Shown here one piece after another: positions 1-56,922 of a stretch of 64,000 bases of DNA. Under the pieces are notes generated by a model. It made no database searches, was not told where the DNA came from, and saw only the letters and a list, made by a program, of their open reading frames with translations. Positions within the stretch are counted from its first letter, which is position 1, and the number at the start of each line of letters is the position of its first letter. Origin of the DNA: Chamaelirium japonicum. Lineage: Eukaryota; Streptophyta; Magnoliopsida; Liliales; Melanthiaceae. The translations under genes were made by a program, and so were the position numbers. The DNA lies in the NCBI GenBank assembly GCA_947650365.1, contig OX393549.1, forward strand, positions 13,026,073-13,090,072, written 5' to 3'.

Positions 1-1364
1 AAAATTGCATAGGCGGGAAAAAGGAACGATCCTAGGGAACAATGTCAAACCGGTCCTAAAGAGATGATGAAAGTTTTATACTCTGCTGCGATGGTCTTTC
101 CAGTTGGCTCCTCAAGCGTTGTCGTCAAATCCCTTAGCCGAATCACAGTCCCAAACAAGACAAGGAATATTAGAGCAGCAAAAGGTGGCTTAGAAGGTAG
201 AGAGAAAAAGTAGGATGAGATCTCTCGGTGGTGAAGAGGGATAAATAGTGCAAAGTCTTCATTATGATGAGAGAGGAATCAATGAAAGAGGCTGACTAAA
301 AGAGTAGGAATAGAAGTTATATCAATGAATATCAACGGAGAAGTGCAATCCAACACTCAAAGAAGAGCAGAATTTTTTTTATCTAATTCAAGTTTTTCCA
401 ACCATGGAGATGGAAGGGATCAAATAGGAGGAGATGCATAGGGGAGATGATGGGGCACATGGGGAAGAAGAAAGAGAAAGATAAGGGTTACATTTGGGGG
501 AAAACCGAGAGAAAGGGAAGAACGACTAGTGGGAGAGGAAATAAGTCATTGAAAACTATGAGCCTCCACCCCAATCCACTGGATTGAAAAAAAGAAGGGG
601 GCCGTTGGGTTCACATGCTAAAAGAGATAGGGGAGGGAGTCGAGGTCCAAGATGTCTTTTAGTGGTTCGTACTTATATCGAGTTTAAGTTGGCCAAATGC
701 TGGTTTAACTTAAAACAAATGGCTCCAAGCAAATCAAGATGCAATTACCTTAAGTTTAAATCGAAATGGATCCAAATGGAGGATCCAAAAGACTTAGCTC
801 AAGCTCTATATGGATATAAATCAAATCAAATAAGATGGGATTCAAAGGACTGCAATTTTAAGTACTGATATAACATCATCACTGAATCTCAATTCCAAGA
901 ACCCAGAAAATCTCTACTATTTTATTTTGAATTATAAATTGTAAAGTTATTTTGTGATCTTTATTGCTCTTTCATCATCTGGAGTGTCAGTCCTGTATCA
1001 TTTGATATGTTTGAATTTTAGTTCTATGTAAATTTTAATGATAATTACTTGTACTTTATCATATATTTTATTAAAATATTGTGCATCGACTTGCGCTAGA
1101 ATTGAACCTTACCTACCGAAATTATCTTCTAGCTTAACAGCTATATGCCAACCCAAAGTCCAAATTCAAAAGGCTCGAACAATTCCGTGGCAGATGGGCT
1201 TGGGTTGTAAATGAATTATGCTTTCTTAGTTGTAGGTTTGATTCTTAAGAATTTAGGTAAACCTTTTCATACTGGTTGCTCATATACCAACCTTGTACAT
1301 GTATACATATCCCTATAAATTTTTTGGGGACTTAGTAAGCCATCCCCGATAAAGAGAAGATCGT
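1..1364. other. upstream intron sequence, no exon recognised
   Basis: AT-rich non-coding sequence. I see no reading frame that resembles the N-terminal half of ARP9 and no clear repeat. It most likely belongs to the intron preceding the first exon visible at 3719. The short open frame near 584-868 has no recognisable domain. Confidence 0.5.
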
Positions 1365-1843
1365 TTTAGCCTAAGGACTTTGAAATGCTGTGGACGGAAA
1401 TGCCCTCCATAGCATTTCAAATTTTCTTTTGCCATGCCCCCCGAACCAGTGAACCCCTCTCCCCCACCGTCGGCAGACCTATCCGCCCCCCCCCCCCCCG
1501 CACTCCCCTGCCGGACCTAACCGGACCCCCCCCTCCCCACCGGACCTAACCGAACCCCCCTCCCCCGGTCGGCCAGACCTATTCTACAGGCCATGGGATG
1601 AACCCTAGACCTAACCGAATCCCCGCCACCACCGGAGGTCGAGCTCATCGGGGTCGAGAGGTCAAGCTCTCCTGGGTTTTCGAGGTGCGATGCAGCCGCC
1701 AGGATCGAGGTCGCCGGGGTCGGGAGGTCGAGCTCTCGTTGCTGCCGTCGCCGCTCGGGAGAAAGATGGGGTCGGGAGAGAGATGGGAGAGAGCTGGGGT
1801 TAGTTTCGGTCATATCATGAAAGGGCAGGGACCTTAGGCTAAA
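1365..1843. repeat. candidate TIR element with C-rich tandem repeats
   Basis: The ends are inverted copies: TTTAGCCTAAGGAC at the left and GACCTTAGGCTAAA near 1830-1843 at the right. The interior at about 1440-1620 repeats CCGGACCTAACCG-like units separated by C runs, and the right half is GC-rich. No direct target-site duplication is clear, so the element class is unknown. The open frames here, on both strands, reflect GC-rich low complexity. Confidence 0.4.
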
Positions 1844-1889
1844 TGAAACCTTCGAAGGTCCTGTATGCGGGATGGATATGTGGTAGGGA

Positions 1890-2760
1890 CACCGGTGCTA
1901 GTCCACTGAAGACACGTGTCTACAGCCGACGCCGACAGAAGACATCCCAGCAGGTTCAGATTTGGTTCTAGTAACTATGGATTAGCCCACCATGAGATGG
2001 GTTCGTAGACCAAGTTATGTTGCTGTTTATTTAGTTAATTTCGGATGAATAAAAACGTTGTTAATTAGGATTAGTTTCAGTTGGGATTGTTATCTCATTT
2101 GTTATGGGATTGGTTATCTCGTGTAAGGCTATATAAAACCCAGCAGATTTTATTTTGGTTAGTGGAGAAATGAATAAAGATTGGATTTTCGGATTAATCC
2201 GTGAATTACTTTTCTGCGAAAGAGAAGGGGTGTGAAGCCCGCCGGCACGAAGTCGGAAGTTCATCGGTGCGAAGCCGGCGAACCCCACAACCCCTTTCCA
2301 TCATCCCACAGTCCCTATCGTTTTCCACCATCATCAACATCCCACCATCTCCCACTACATCCATTACAGAATAACAAAAGAAGAGAGAGGAGAGAGAAGA
2401 CATCCGATCACAAGAGATCGGCTTGATCCACGGCCTCCCGGCCCCCGATCCGGCGCCGCCTGCACCACCCTGCCGTGCCACCCGCCGCCGTCCCGATCTG
2501 TAGCCAGCTACGCCACCGATCCCGCCTGCTCGCCGTCGACTCCCTGCCGATCTGCGCCACTGTTTTCCCCTTGCCGCACCACCGTGTGGCCTGGTTCTCT
2601 TCACTGCAGCCCGAGAAGAAAGAAGTCCTGTGCTCCTCTCTGTAGTGGTGTGAAGGAAAGTCAACACCTCATCCTTGTGATATTTGATAGTGATTGAACA
2701 CATAGCTGTGTTGGTCTGCTACAACCCTAGCATAAGAGACAAAATAACATTATTGGCTTG
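1890..2760 (+). mobile_element. probable LTR remnant (solo or fragment)
   Basis: A promoter-like TATATAAAA lies at 2130-2138, followed by a leader-like stretch and a C/G-rich segment, as in the R/U5 part of plant LTRs. No partner LTR, primer-binding site or pol fragment is visible nearby. The boundaries are approximate. Confidence 0.35.
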
Positions 2761-3718
2761 AGCATTGAAGACACCCACCTACCCCTTCATTTAAAAATCA
2801 AAAGACATCATTGATGCTGATTTGCTGTCATCTGAAGATCGTGGAGCGTGTGTTCTCTGAACTGAAAAGCCGGCCTCATCATCCCTGTACTACAGAATTG
2901 TTCATCGCATCGCACCCACAACCTGCCAACCCACATCATGCCCGGTTAGATCTTTCCAACTCCTCGATTCCTGCAATATTTAGAATTAATTCTTTGATTA
3001 AACACTGCTGGCTTTGAATAGAATTTTACCAATATTAAATTAGCCAATATCCTATTGAAAACAATTTGAGCCTGAAATCATTAATTTCAAATTCTTTTAA
3101 TTGGTATTAAGTTTTGATATATATTGAAGCTTGTTTCTTAATCTTTGGGATCATTTGACTCCCAGGCGATCCAACCCTTAAACCCTTGCCGGACTCGGAA
3201 TCATGTGCAAGTGATTAGGTTGCTAGACCGTCTTTAATCACTTACTGAAAAATTCTTGTAATTGAAAGCTGAATTAACTAAGTTTTATAATTGCTATTGC
3301 CATTGAATATTAGCCAATTAATCTCCTGATTATCATATAGGCATTAGTCGTTCACTGTTCGGCATCAATATGTTGTCAGGGACCTTAGGCACATTACCCC
3401 TAATTTTTTTGAGCTTGTCACTGGCTTGTCTGATGCTACAGAATGTGATAAAGCAACTTGCCTGATGATTACGTGTATGATTTTTTTTTATTCTGTTTTA
3501 AAGACTTTTTTAATGTGATGATGAACAAATACTGTATGAGGCTGTATTCATTTGTTATAAGAACTTTTCTTCTTTAACTCCAAATTTATTTGATATCACT
3601 GTCAGTGAAGTGCTGTATTTCATTAGGCCATTCCTTTTTAGATTTTTTGAGCAATTTCCTTCGCAGATTACACCAATTTGATATGCTCATTTTACAGTTC
3701 CTTTTACCTATCTCCTAG
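2761..3718. other. intron sequence before the first visible ARP9 exon
   Basis: AT-rich sequence ending in a polypyrimidine stretch and CTCCTAG, the acceptor of the exon at 3719. Nothing else was recognised. Confidence 0.6.
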
Positions 3719-48454
<44,736 letters not shown>

Positions 48455-49560
48455 CAGGTGAAGATGCCTCTTGAATGTCTTCTCTGTTTGGATATCCTAT
48501 TTATGGTAGTGCTGCCTTCAACTGTTCCTGTGAAATATATTTGCAGATTGGTCGTGTCGGAAATTTCAGTTGCCTTCTCATCATCTTCCTTTACTCAAGC
48601 ATCTATCGTCGAGGTAAACTTCTTTGTTCCGTAGGAAACTAATTGCCCATAATCATGGAAATTCAACCATCTCATTTCGGTTTCAGATGAAATCCCACTA
48701 CCACGGAAATGAAAGTCGCCCGATGAATAGCATTTCTGTCTTTTTCAAGTCGGGGCATACCCAATGGTCTAATTTCATCATTGTAGCCGGCTAAACTTAT
48801 TTTATTTCAATGATTATAACAACTTCTAGACCTAAATACTTTTTAAACCTAATCCTCTTTTATATAAATAGTGGATTTGTTGGTTCCACGGGACATTTCA
48901 CCCGAAAACAAAAGGTTTTTGTACATGTGCTTTCTTAATGTGGGGCTATTTGATCCTTTTGCCAATGAAAGTGACCGAGTTGAAACTGCGTAACCACCGA
49001 GGTTGGTCTCCGTACCCACCAATTGGTATTTTAGGGTTTTGGGCATGCCCCTCTCTTGCTAAGTTGTCTGGATCAGGTTCTCAGCACCGATCTTAGAGAG
49101 TTGATTCAAGTTTGACAGCCAGTCAGAAAGTTCTTGTCAATCGTCTTCGTTATCAACCATTGGGATAAGACGTGGTTGATGATGATGATCGATGAACATC
49201 ATGCAATTTTTTTGTAACATGGACCTATGTGCCCCAATGCATTGGAAGGTTGCCAATAAAAACGTCGAGGCATTGTTCCCCTTAATTTTACTTAATTGAG
49301 CTTCAGATCTGTATTGACACAGAATCATAGCTTCTTACTCAATTTCTGTTTTTTTTTTTTCCTTTTCTTTTTTAAATTCAGGTTGTATCTGCTTTTACTC
49401 GAGGACCGTAATGTGAATCGCGATGGTGGGCTGAGATTTCAACAGCAAGGCTGGTTGGACAGTCTCCAGACCTATCTGTCAATAGACATGTTGGATGTGG
49501 GAGTAGATATGTATTTAACATCTAACCACTTGTAATCAACTTAGCTAAGTATGATAATAC
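48455..49560 (+). other. ARP9 3' UTR and flank, possibly spliced
   Basis: Right after the stop, AACAG is followed by GTGAAG; TTTGCAG at about 48539-48545 and GTCGAG before GTAAAC (about 48608-48619) look like an acceptor and a second donor, with TTCAG at about 49377-49381 as the next acceptor. Spliced 3' UTR exons would then be about 48546-48613 and 49382 onward. No poly(A) site is certain. These are inferences from splice-like motifs. Confidence 0.35.
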
Positions 49561-50040
49561 ATTCACTTTGGTCAAACTTACACACTTACTAGATGATCTC
49601 CAGACAAATCTTGTATTGGATGGATAGCAGTGGAGTCAGTTTGTTCTAAGCCCTAGTTCCAATTAGGTTGGCTGGATCGACCAGTCGGTGGCTTCTACCC
49701 CTTCTCGTTCTAAACCTTGATCCAAACAAGTTCAAGGAAGTCTAATGCAGCCCTAAGTGTTCCGAAGGCCCTCGAGCCTATCGAGTCGAAAGGACCACAC
49801 TCTGTATCACTCGAGATAGAAGGAAATAAGAGAGTCGGTGCTAGGGAAGATGAAGCGTTACGAACAGATGGCTTTTTGGCATTGCTTTTGAAATTTTAGG
49901 CTTTGATTTTGGAATACAAGAAAGTAGTTTTGGGCAAAACCAATTTTATCTTATCGAGAATCAGTTCTAGAATAATCAAACATTTGAGCATTTGGCGATA
50001 AAAACCAGATTCGAGCCCGAAACTAGTTTTGCAGTTATTT
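49561..50040. other. downstream intergenic sequence, nothing recognised
   Basis: The small open frame at 49717-49899 shows no family similarity. Otherwise unremarkable. Confidence 0.4.
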
Positions 50041-50161
50041 CCTCCATTAAGAATATTCTCTTTTTAAAATATTATTTTTATAACATGCTCTAACAAATTA
50101 CCTTTCTATAACATTTTCTCTTTCTACAAGATTCTCTATATCTTAGTTCATAATGACTTCT

Positions 50162-50220
50162 GGTTGGGGTCCGCCAAACCCTCCCTCCTGAGAGGAGGGG
50201 TTCTCAAAAAAAAAAAAAAA
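50162..50220 (+). mobile_element. short LINE 3'-end fragment with poly(A)
   Basis: GGTTGGGGTCCGCCAAACC is followed by the hairpin CCCTCCTGAGAGGAGGG, then GTTCTC and a run of A. It matches in layout (hairpin, GG(T)TTCTC, poly(A)) the 3' end of the LINE at 30156, on the + strand here. Target duplications are not clear. Confidence 0.6.
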
Positions 50221-50734
50221 ATAATTTCTCATTGTACAACATTATTTACGTAATATTCTTTGTATAATATTTCTCCTCTATAATATTCTCTCTAAACATT
50301 TTCTCTTTCTATGATATTCTCTCTATAACTTTTTTTCTCTATAATATTTTTTTCTCTTAAGATTTTTTCTCTCTACAACATTTTCTCTTTACAATATTTT
50401 CTCTATAAACGACATTCTCTTTTCAATATTGTTCTCATCTCTATAACATTTTCTCTTTCCACCACATCTCTCTCTATTAACGTTTTCTCCCTATGATATT
50501 TTATCTACAATATTTTCTCTTGCTACAACATTGTCACCCTATATTATTTTCTCTGTACAAAATTCTCTCTCTATATAACATTATAAAATTCTCTCTTCAA
50601 CATTTCCTCATAGTATTTTCTCTCTACAACACTCTCGACAACATTTTCTATCTACAATATTTCCCTCTATGTTTCCATGGCAGTATTTTCTCTCTACAAT
50701 AATTTTTGTCTACAACATTCTCTCTCTATCTTCT

Positions 50735-51020
50735 TTGAAGGAGATGTCAAGTCCATCGCTTACTCCTTCATTAAGACCGCAAACCCCTATGGCGTATAGC
50801 ACACATCATTCTAGATTGCACTCCTTCTGAGGGAACTTGAGACAACACTATTCATCATTGTCCTAGAATCACCAATTTCGTCGCTCATAACTTATCGAGA
50901 CACGTGATTTGTAATGCATCGCTCCAATATTGGGACCTTCGCTTTGCTCCCCCTATTGCCAAAGAATCCCTATGTAATTATTCTTTGAATATCTAAACAG
51001 GGCCTTGAGCTCCTTTCCAA
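50735..51020 (+). pseudogene. RNase H-like C-terminal fragment of a retroelement
   Basis: The frame from about 50853 to 50996 reads HCPRITNFVAHNLSRHVICN, then LQYWDLRFAPPIAKE. This corresponds to the end of the plant RNase H-like (RVT_3) domain, with N-x-V/F-A-H/D-x-L-A/S-R-H followed by W and a P-P-x-x-x motif. It interrupts the pyrimidine-rich repeat tract. Confidence 0.6.
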
Positions 51021-51265
51021 AAAACAAACATTTCCTCTACAACATTCTCTCTATATTCCTCTATAACATTTCTTCTCTCTACAATAGTATCTCTCTCTAC
51101 AACATTTTCTCTCTATAACAATTTAATACTCCCAATATATTTTACCTCTAGAATATTCCCTCTAATAATTTTCTATCTCTACAATTTATTTTTTATATAA
51201 CATCCTCTGTAGAATATTTCTCTTTACAATAGTTCTATGTACAACAAACTTTATTCACAATATTC

Positions 51266-52570
51266 TCTCTTAATTATCATTTTCTTGCCGCCCTGCCTCA
51301 AGAACCAAAAAGCAGTCCAAAAATAGAAAATTTATGCTTTTGGGTTTTGTGATTTTTAGGTTTTGGTTTTGAAAACCCAACTTTCTAACCGGGTCCCATA
51401 CGCACCCAATATCTTATTTCAAAATCAGTTTGGCAATTGGAATCAGTTTTGACCCAAAACCAGATGTCCAAAACCAATGCCAAAAGCCATCGATGAGTCG
51501 ATGACAACCAGATTTGCTGGTACAAAGGTGCAAAGAAGAACACAAAGGCCTACACCAATTCCGAGCCTCCACCACGGAAGCTTTCCTTGCAAGGACAAGT
51601 ATCTCGGCCTTCGAAGAGATAGTGCGGACATCCCCGATAGCTGCGAATGGTGCAAACAGAATCTCGCACCATCATAGAAGAACAAAGGGGAGGGGATCGG
51701 CATCCTTCCCCTAATTGTTGTATCCCCATCAGATGTGGGAGACCATGCGAGGACCTAAGGAGGTCTCCATGCTAGTTGAAAGCAACCTAAGGGGAACTCA
51801 AGCCTTCTCCCCTAGAGAATGTGATAGGTTAGACTAGCTCATGTTGGGGGGGGGGGCATGCCCTCCATCCTTTTTAATAAAAAGATGTCTTGCCCGTTCC
51901 ACATGACCCATCCTAACAAAATTAAATATTACTATTCCTCGAGGCAATAAAAGTGGTTATTATCGTCACTTCATTGTATGAGCCCATATAACGATGACAT
52001 GGCCTAACAAACAATTCCGGAAGTCGCGAGGTAAAGGGAGGTGTAGGGTGAAAACTTGGAACTATCAGTAGTAGACCTGAGCGCAACGGGATGAGATCGA
52101 TTAAGGGAAACAACTGGAGTAGTCAACGGAAGTTCCCTTTGCTCAAATGCAATATATTTCCATTCAAACAGGTAAGAAACCTAATTGAACACCAGAGTTG
52201 AACACTTGTGAATTATAGCTTACTTAGATAATTCAAGGTTCACTCGCCTCTCTAAGGTTTCTTAGCAATCATATATACAAGGTCCTATAATGATGCAAAG
52301 CTGAAAGTAAAAGCACACATCAATATTTTTCATTACGAAACCGTTCAGGGAAAAAATCTCATTGGTCTAACCAGATGGTGAAATCAATCCACTAGTAAAA
52401 AGGTCTAGGTCCAAAGAAGGAGTAATATCTCGAGCAGCCCTACAAGGAGTTCGCTTCCACGCTCCACCAAAGAGTGATACCTCTAATGCCATCATGAACT
52501 ACCCTAGATGCTTACCCGCGCCGCCACATGGACTCCAATGTCACAAGGAAGACATCAATCTAGATCGTTT
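51266..52570. other. intergenic sequence, possible retroelement remnants
   Basis: Contains a TTTTGGGTTTTG/CAAAACC-rich stretch (51300-51480), an 11-G run near 51848 and TTTTTAATAAAAAGATG near 51871 that could be the tail of a non-LTR element. No credible gene. Confidence 0.35.
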
Positions 52571-52735
52571 GAAAGATCAGAACGAATGAGAAAAATATGT
52601 ATCGAGCAAAAAAAATTTACTCTTGATCTTTCTATTTCTACGGATCGAGCATTTCTATTTCTGGAGGACAAATTGGTCAGCTCATATTCATGAGCGGCAA
52701 ATTATCGGGCCAAGCTGGATTTGAACCAGCGTAGA
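52571..52735 (-). pseudogene. probable nuclear plastid DNA fragment with 3' half of trnY-GUA
   Basis: On the minus strand TCTACGCTGGTTCAAATCC followed by AGCTTGGCCC matches the T-arm and acceptor end of plastid tRNA-Tyr (usual ending CTCGGCCCA) with small changes. The next about 130 bases (TTTGTCCTCCAGAAATAG, TGCTCGATCCGTAGAAATAG) resemble the plastid spacer between trnY and trnD. The 5' half of the tRNA is missing, so it cannot make a tRNA. Identified from memory of plastid genomes. Confidence 0.55.
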
Positions 52736-53395
52736 AAAACACCGCTTTTGCAGACTAGGTACACCCAAAGATGAATTGCACTCCATTGTGGATCTATTAC
52801 GAGTTTATGGGATTACTTCACCGATTTATCTCAAATGGATTACATTGGTTTACCCGAAACCTTAATAAGAGGAAGTACAATGTTAGTTGTTGCCAAAATA
52901 ATCCTTAATGCTCGATTCACTCAAACAAAGTTCAAGCACCTATTCCGCTTCACATGGGAGAACCCAACCAACGAAATTTAGCGCGATCGGTGTCTAGGTA
53001 ACCCAACCAAAGATTAAGAAAAAGGCCGTTGCCTACTTGAAGATCAGAAAAGCACAAACCTCGGCTCAAGGAGGAATCTGGAAATCGATATAAAAGATAA
53101 AACCCGATGGTTCCTCGGCAAAAGCGATACTCCTTGAAAGGATTCGTCCCACCGACAATCAACAAAGGGGAGATTGATGGAAGGAGTCAATTAAGAACGA
53201 TGAAATGTCCAAAAAATCTCAAAACCTCGATCTCTCAAAAATTTCAAATCTGCAATGACTGCTATGGAGAGCTACAAAGTAAATTCCCAAAGTGCCTATT
53301 TATAGCAAGGGAAACCCCCTATACGATAGCTCTCGATCTGGAGATCCAACGATCAAGAATCACCCATAATAGGCTTGTATCTCGCAGCATGGGTC
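52736..53395 (-). promoter_or_regulatory. LTR-like region with minus-strand TATA box
   Basis: TATAAATAGGCAC on the minus strand (about 53292-53304) with purine-rich, 5'-leader-like sequence to its left suggests a solo or truncated LTR in minus orientation. No paired repeat or primer-binding site seen. Confidence 0.35.
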
Positions 53396-53690
53396 CTAGG
53401 TGGTCAAGATTGTTTTGAAAACCGGACAGGACGAGGCGGTTCAACCAGTTTGGACCGGAACCGGAAGATGTTTCGGTTCGGTCTTTGAATAAACCGGTTT
53501 GTATGTTAACTCAGGAATCAAACCTTGCCATTGAAGAATTTAGTAAATATCTATTTAAAAACACATATTTTTATGTGGTTCAAACGGTTGAACCACCGGT
53601 TTGAACCGATTTAGACCGAACCGGATGCCTTTGGACCGATTTAAACCGAACCGCTTGAACCACCGGTTGAAGAATTTTTGCAAACTCAGA
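53396..53690. repeat. candidate hAT-like fragment with AACCGG repeats
   Basis: Starts near TGGTCAAGATTGTTTTGAAA, with many GAACCGG, CCGGTTTGAACC and AACCGAACCGG motifs. The right terminus is not evident. Design resembles the other motif-repeating hAT-like elements. Confidence 0.45.
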
Positions 53691-54600
53691 CAAAGATGAA
53701 GGTAATTTGTCTATTCGACAAGCTATTTGGAATACCTCGTCTAGGGTTGAGTCATTGGAGATTCGGTTTGGGAGGTTGATGCACCTCGGGTTTGGATACG
53801 GCAAACAGTGGGTCGAGAGTCATCGTGTGGGTTTGACCCATTGTTAATCTCGATCGCACTATTGCCGGTAGCGAATAGTAATCCGAGAGTAGTTAGCCAA
53901 AACCGTATTTGGTTTTGCCACCTACGGAAATTACTTACATCAAACTTTCACTAAGTTGCTCATTTGTGTGTAAGCCATGGTATGTTTCAAGATTCAGAAG
54001 AGAGGGATTTTAATATGTCAATAACAATTGTAGTGTCAATGTAGTACTAATGAACAATTTTCAATATGCAATATTTTTTACAATGATAAATGATTAATAT
54101 CTAACATGTTCAATTGGTTTCTTAGCCTCTATGTAAGAACAATTAAGGGATAATTATTTAAGTCTACATAGTTATATCCCAATTATCTATTCTAAACAAG
54201 ATTACACAAGATGAAGTTATGGGATGATCTATTATTTTATTTTAAATTTAATCTATATTGAAGCAGTATTATAAAATACTAGCGGATGAATCATTCAACG
54301 GGAAAAAGAGGTGGCATGTGGAGTCGAAGCGCGCCAGGCATTGTCCTAATAAACCAATTGCCCCTACTTATGGGTTTCTGGGCAACAACTATACATGTTA
54401 GAGATATGATGGCCCACTAGATGCAGGCACCTTCATTCTCGTCGGTATGTCTTCGAGAAGGCTTTGACGAATCCCATCAGAGCTTTTATGAACCCAGCAA
54501 GACAATAATGAAACAAATGAACATAAAGTAGTAGCGGAGAGGGAGAAAGAGAGATCTGATTTCTCAGTGTGTAGAAACCAGAGGTATTCCTCGCAGGCTT
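53691..54600. other. intergenic, nothing recognised
   Basis: AT-rich sequence without credible reading frames or repeats. Confidence 0.45.
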
Positions 54601-54778
54601 GTCAAATAGCAGGGCCAGGACAGGGTTGGGTTTAAATCGGGCTTGCCCTTTATTTTAGGAGATAGGCCCTAGCCCTTCAGGGCTAGAAAATGATGGGCCC
54701 TAGCTTGACTCTTCAAGGTCCAGGGCTGGGCCAAGGCTGATCAAGGGCCAAGTTCATATCACTAAGATAAGGATTATC
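54601..54778. repeat. AGGGC-repeat element fragment cut by the Copia
   Basis: From CAGGGCCAGGACAGGG (about 54612), AGGGC/GGGCC/GCCCT motifs repeat. It ends at the Copia LTR without a right terminus, so the Copia probably inserted into it. The other half would lie beyond the window. Confidence 0.4.
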
Positions 54779-56908
54779 TGTTGGAAACTAATCCGGGTTA
54801 GAGGCTCGCAGCGGAAACGATTTGGCGGTCGAAAGACCGTTCATGGTGCACGTTACACGATTTAATTTTTCACAGAAACTAATCTACATATGTGTGCATG
54901 TGTATGCACGAGAATCGAAAACCCCTAACGGCAATCTAGCGTAATGATTAACTAGCATGGATGCAAATCATAATGCTCGCTAGATCTACATGTTAGATTA
55001 CACATACCTTTCGTACGGATCTTTTAACCGCGGAGGATTGTCTTCTTTGTCGATGGAGACGGAAGATCGTTCGCGAAGATGCCGACGGTACGAATGGAGA
55101 TGTTGCCTTCTTGTTCACCCGATCTCACACGATGCACGGAACGTCGCTCTCGGATCTCTGAGTGCCTCCGAAGAACGACCCTTCTCCTTCTTCAGAACTC
55201 CACGCGAGGAAGACGAAGTAGCAAGCGGGAAACGGGAGATGAAACGGGAGAGAACTCGAGAGATGAGAGAGAGGGGGGTTCGGTTTCTCTTGCACATGGG
55301 GCCGGCGCCCCATAGGGCTTTATAGGGCCGGCCAACACCCCTTGGATAAGGATCCAAGGGGATATTAACCCCCTCTCATTATCTCTCCATTATCTCCCTT
55401 TTATCTCTCCGCGTATTTATCCGTTTTCCCACTTTTTAGGGCTCGATATTAACCGATTTATCGCCCCATCCCTATCCATATGGCCGGCCCTATAGATGAG
55501 GGATTCTTATCCCTACATCATAGGGCCGGCCCTAGTGAGGTGTCCCACCACTAGGTTCGGCCAACAGTGAGGTCCGGCAGAGTGAGGTTTTTACCAAAAC
55601 GCCCCGACGCCTCATTTTGACCATTTCTAGCGTGCGATACCTAACGGCCATTACTTAAGTGATATCTACTAGTTACTTACTATTAACTGAGGCCACCGGA
55701 GGGTGCCTCTAGCATAGTCAACTAGTCAACTCGCAACATACCCCGGTGCATCGCACCTATGCAGCGAAGTTCACTTATGGCTAGAGATTACTACATACGA
55801 CTCTGTACTAATCCCGGGCTCAACCCTTAGTACTCGTATGTAGTTACGCATCTACCGTGCTTTAGTGCCAAGCACACACGGAGCGTATACTTCTTTCTTC
55901 CTCCTGCTTATGGTGTTCCGAGGAGACGGTTCAAGAACCGTACATAATGTTGATAAGGTGGAACCATCAGGGACCGGGGTTCATGGCTTCCAACTCAAGC
56001 TCGATCGACACACTACCCGAGTGTACCATCGATCCTCTGAGCTCGAGTTAACCTGCGTAGCCACCCAGAGTGCGACGCAGGCTGCACTCCAATTCACCCA
56101 GACTTACTATGTTCTCCGTCATACCCCTGCTCTCCGCTCAGTAGTGGTAAACCCGCTGTCCCTCCACTTGATGCCATGATTCACTTCGAGCGGTGAAGAC
56201 TACCGTCAGACTCGAATGATCATATGACTTGGTTCCTTCCAGGTTGACCTATACATCGTACCTCTGATTACCCCGTCGAGTAATCGAACCCGGTCAACAG
56301 TCAAACTGATGACCACCAGGCCTGGGTTTGGTACAGTGTAAGTCACACCAAGGAATGCACCTCCCATCAGGGGTGTGGATGGCCTGCAGGAGTGACACGC
56401 TAATGCAACGCCAGCCGGGTAACCCAGTACACCGTGGTTTTGGATCACTGCATATGGACCCTCACACATTGGTGCGCCAAAGCACCACGCAACTGGTTAG
56501 TCCATCAGTCGTGGTTCCTCAGGGTTTAGGACCGTTTTACCCTAAGCAGAAACACGGCTTAGTGTACCAGTGTCTGCTCACTGATCTGTACACCGTGTTA
56601 GTTCCGTTCAGCCACAGACACTGTGCCTGGTGATGACCATGGTGAAGACATCCCATGAACTGTCATCGCCAACAGCTTAACATGATGAGGCGACCAACCT
56701 GATCATAGCTGCGAACTTATTTAGGTTATACGGGACCAATCCACTCAGTCTTCAACTCAGTGGACTACCATATAACCATGGCTCTCTGTTCTCAAAAGAA
56801 CACGTAACTATGTTACGCACCTATATGCATCTCATATATTAATAACTATCAATCTTTATTAGACCAAAACATAAAGTTTTACAAGCTTAGAACACATCAA
56901 TCCTAACA
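54779..56908 (-). repeat. 3' LTR of the Copia (2130 bp)
   Basis: Begins TGTTGGAAACTAATCC and ends ATCAATCCTAACA on the + strand, so it has TG...CA ends. A minus-strand TATAAAG box is at 55318-55324. It contains GGGAGATGAAAC, part of a 12-base insertion relative to the other LTR near 55230-55250. The open frames within it are unlikely to code. Confidence 0.93.
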
Positions 56909-56922
56909 ATCTCCCACTTGGT
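56909..56922 (-). promoter_or_regulatory. polypurine tract of the Copia
   Basis: Minus-strand CCAAGTGGGAGAT directly precedes TGTTAGG at the start of the 3' LTR. This is the standard plus-strand primer position for LTR retrotransposons, immediately after the pol stop at 56923-56925. Confidence 0.85.

Larger units (their letters stand above)
50041..51265. repeat. degenerate TCTCTCTACAACATTTTC repeat tract, interrupted
   Basis: Many variants of CTCTCTACAACATTTTCTC/CTATAATATTCTC follow each other over about 50045-50730 and again about 51025-51265. A LINE tail (50162-50220) and an RNase H-like fragment (50735-51020) lie within it. The units are variable in length (about 15-25 bases) and the tract is strongly pyrimidine-rich on the + strand. 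Confidence 0.75.

Noticed and set aside
1517-1837. GC-rich Pro/Arg open frames on both strands
   Set aside because: They come from C-rich tandem repeats inside a candidate TIR element and overlap on both strands.
2811-3718. Earlier ARP9 exons upstream of 3719
   Set aside because: I looked for sequence encoding the block that precedes EGLAAAFG in the family and found none with splice sites; these exons are probably outside the window.
52680-52750. Functional tRNA gene
   Set aside because: Only the T-arm and acceptor 3' half are recognisable; no D-arm or anticodon arm, so it was called a plastid-derived fragment.
54990-55357. Conserved open frames repeated at 62850-63205
   Set aside because: They are the same LTR sequence twice and run antisense to, or out of step with, the Copia transcript; conservation is due to the LTR duplication.
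56206-56633. Open frames within the Copia 3' LTR
   Set aside because: LTR sequence without coding family similarity.
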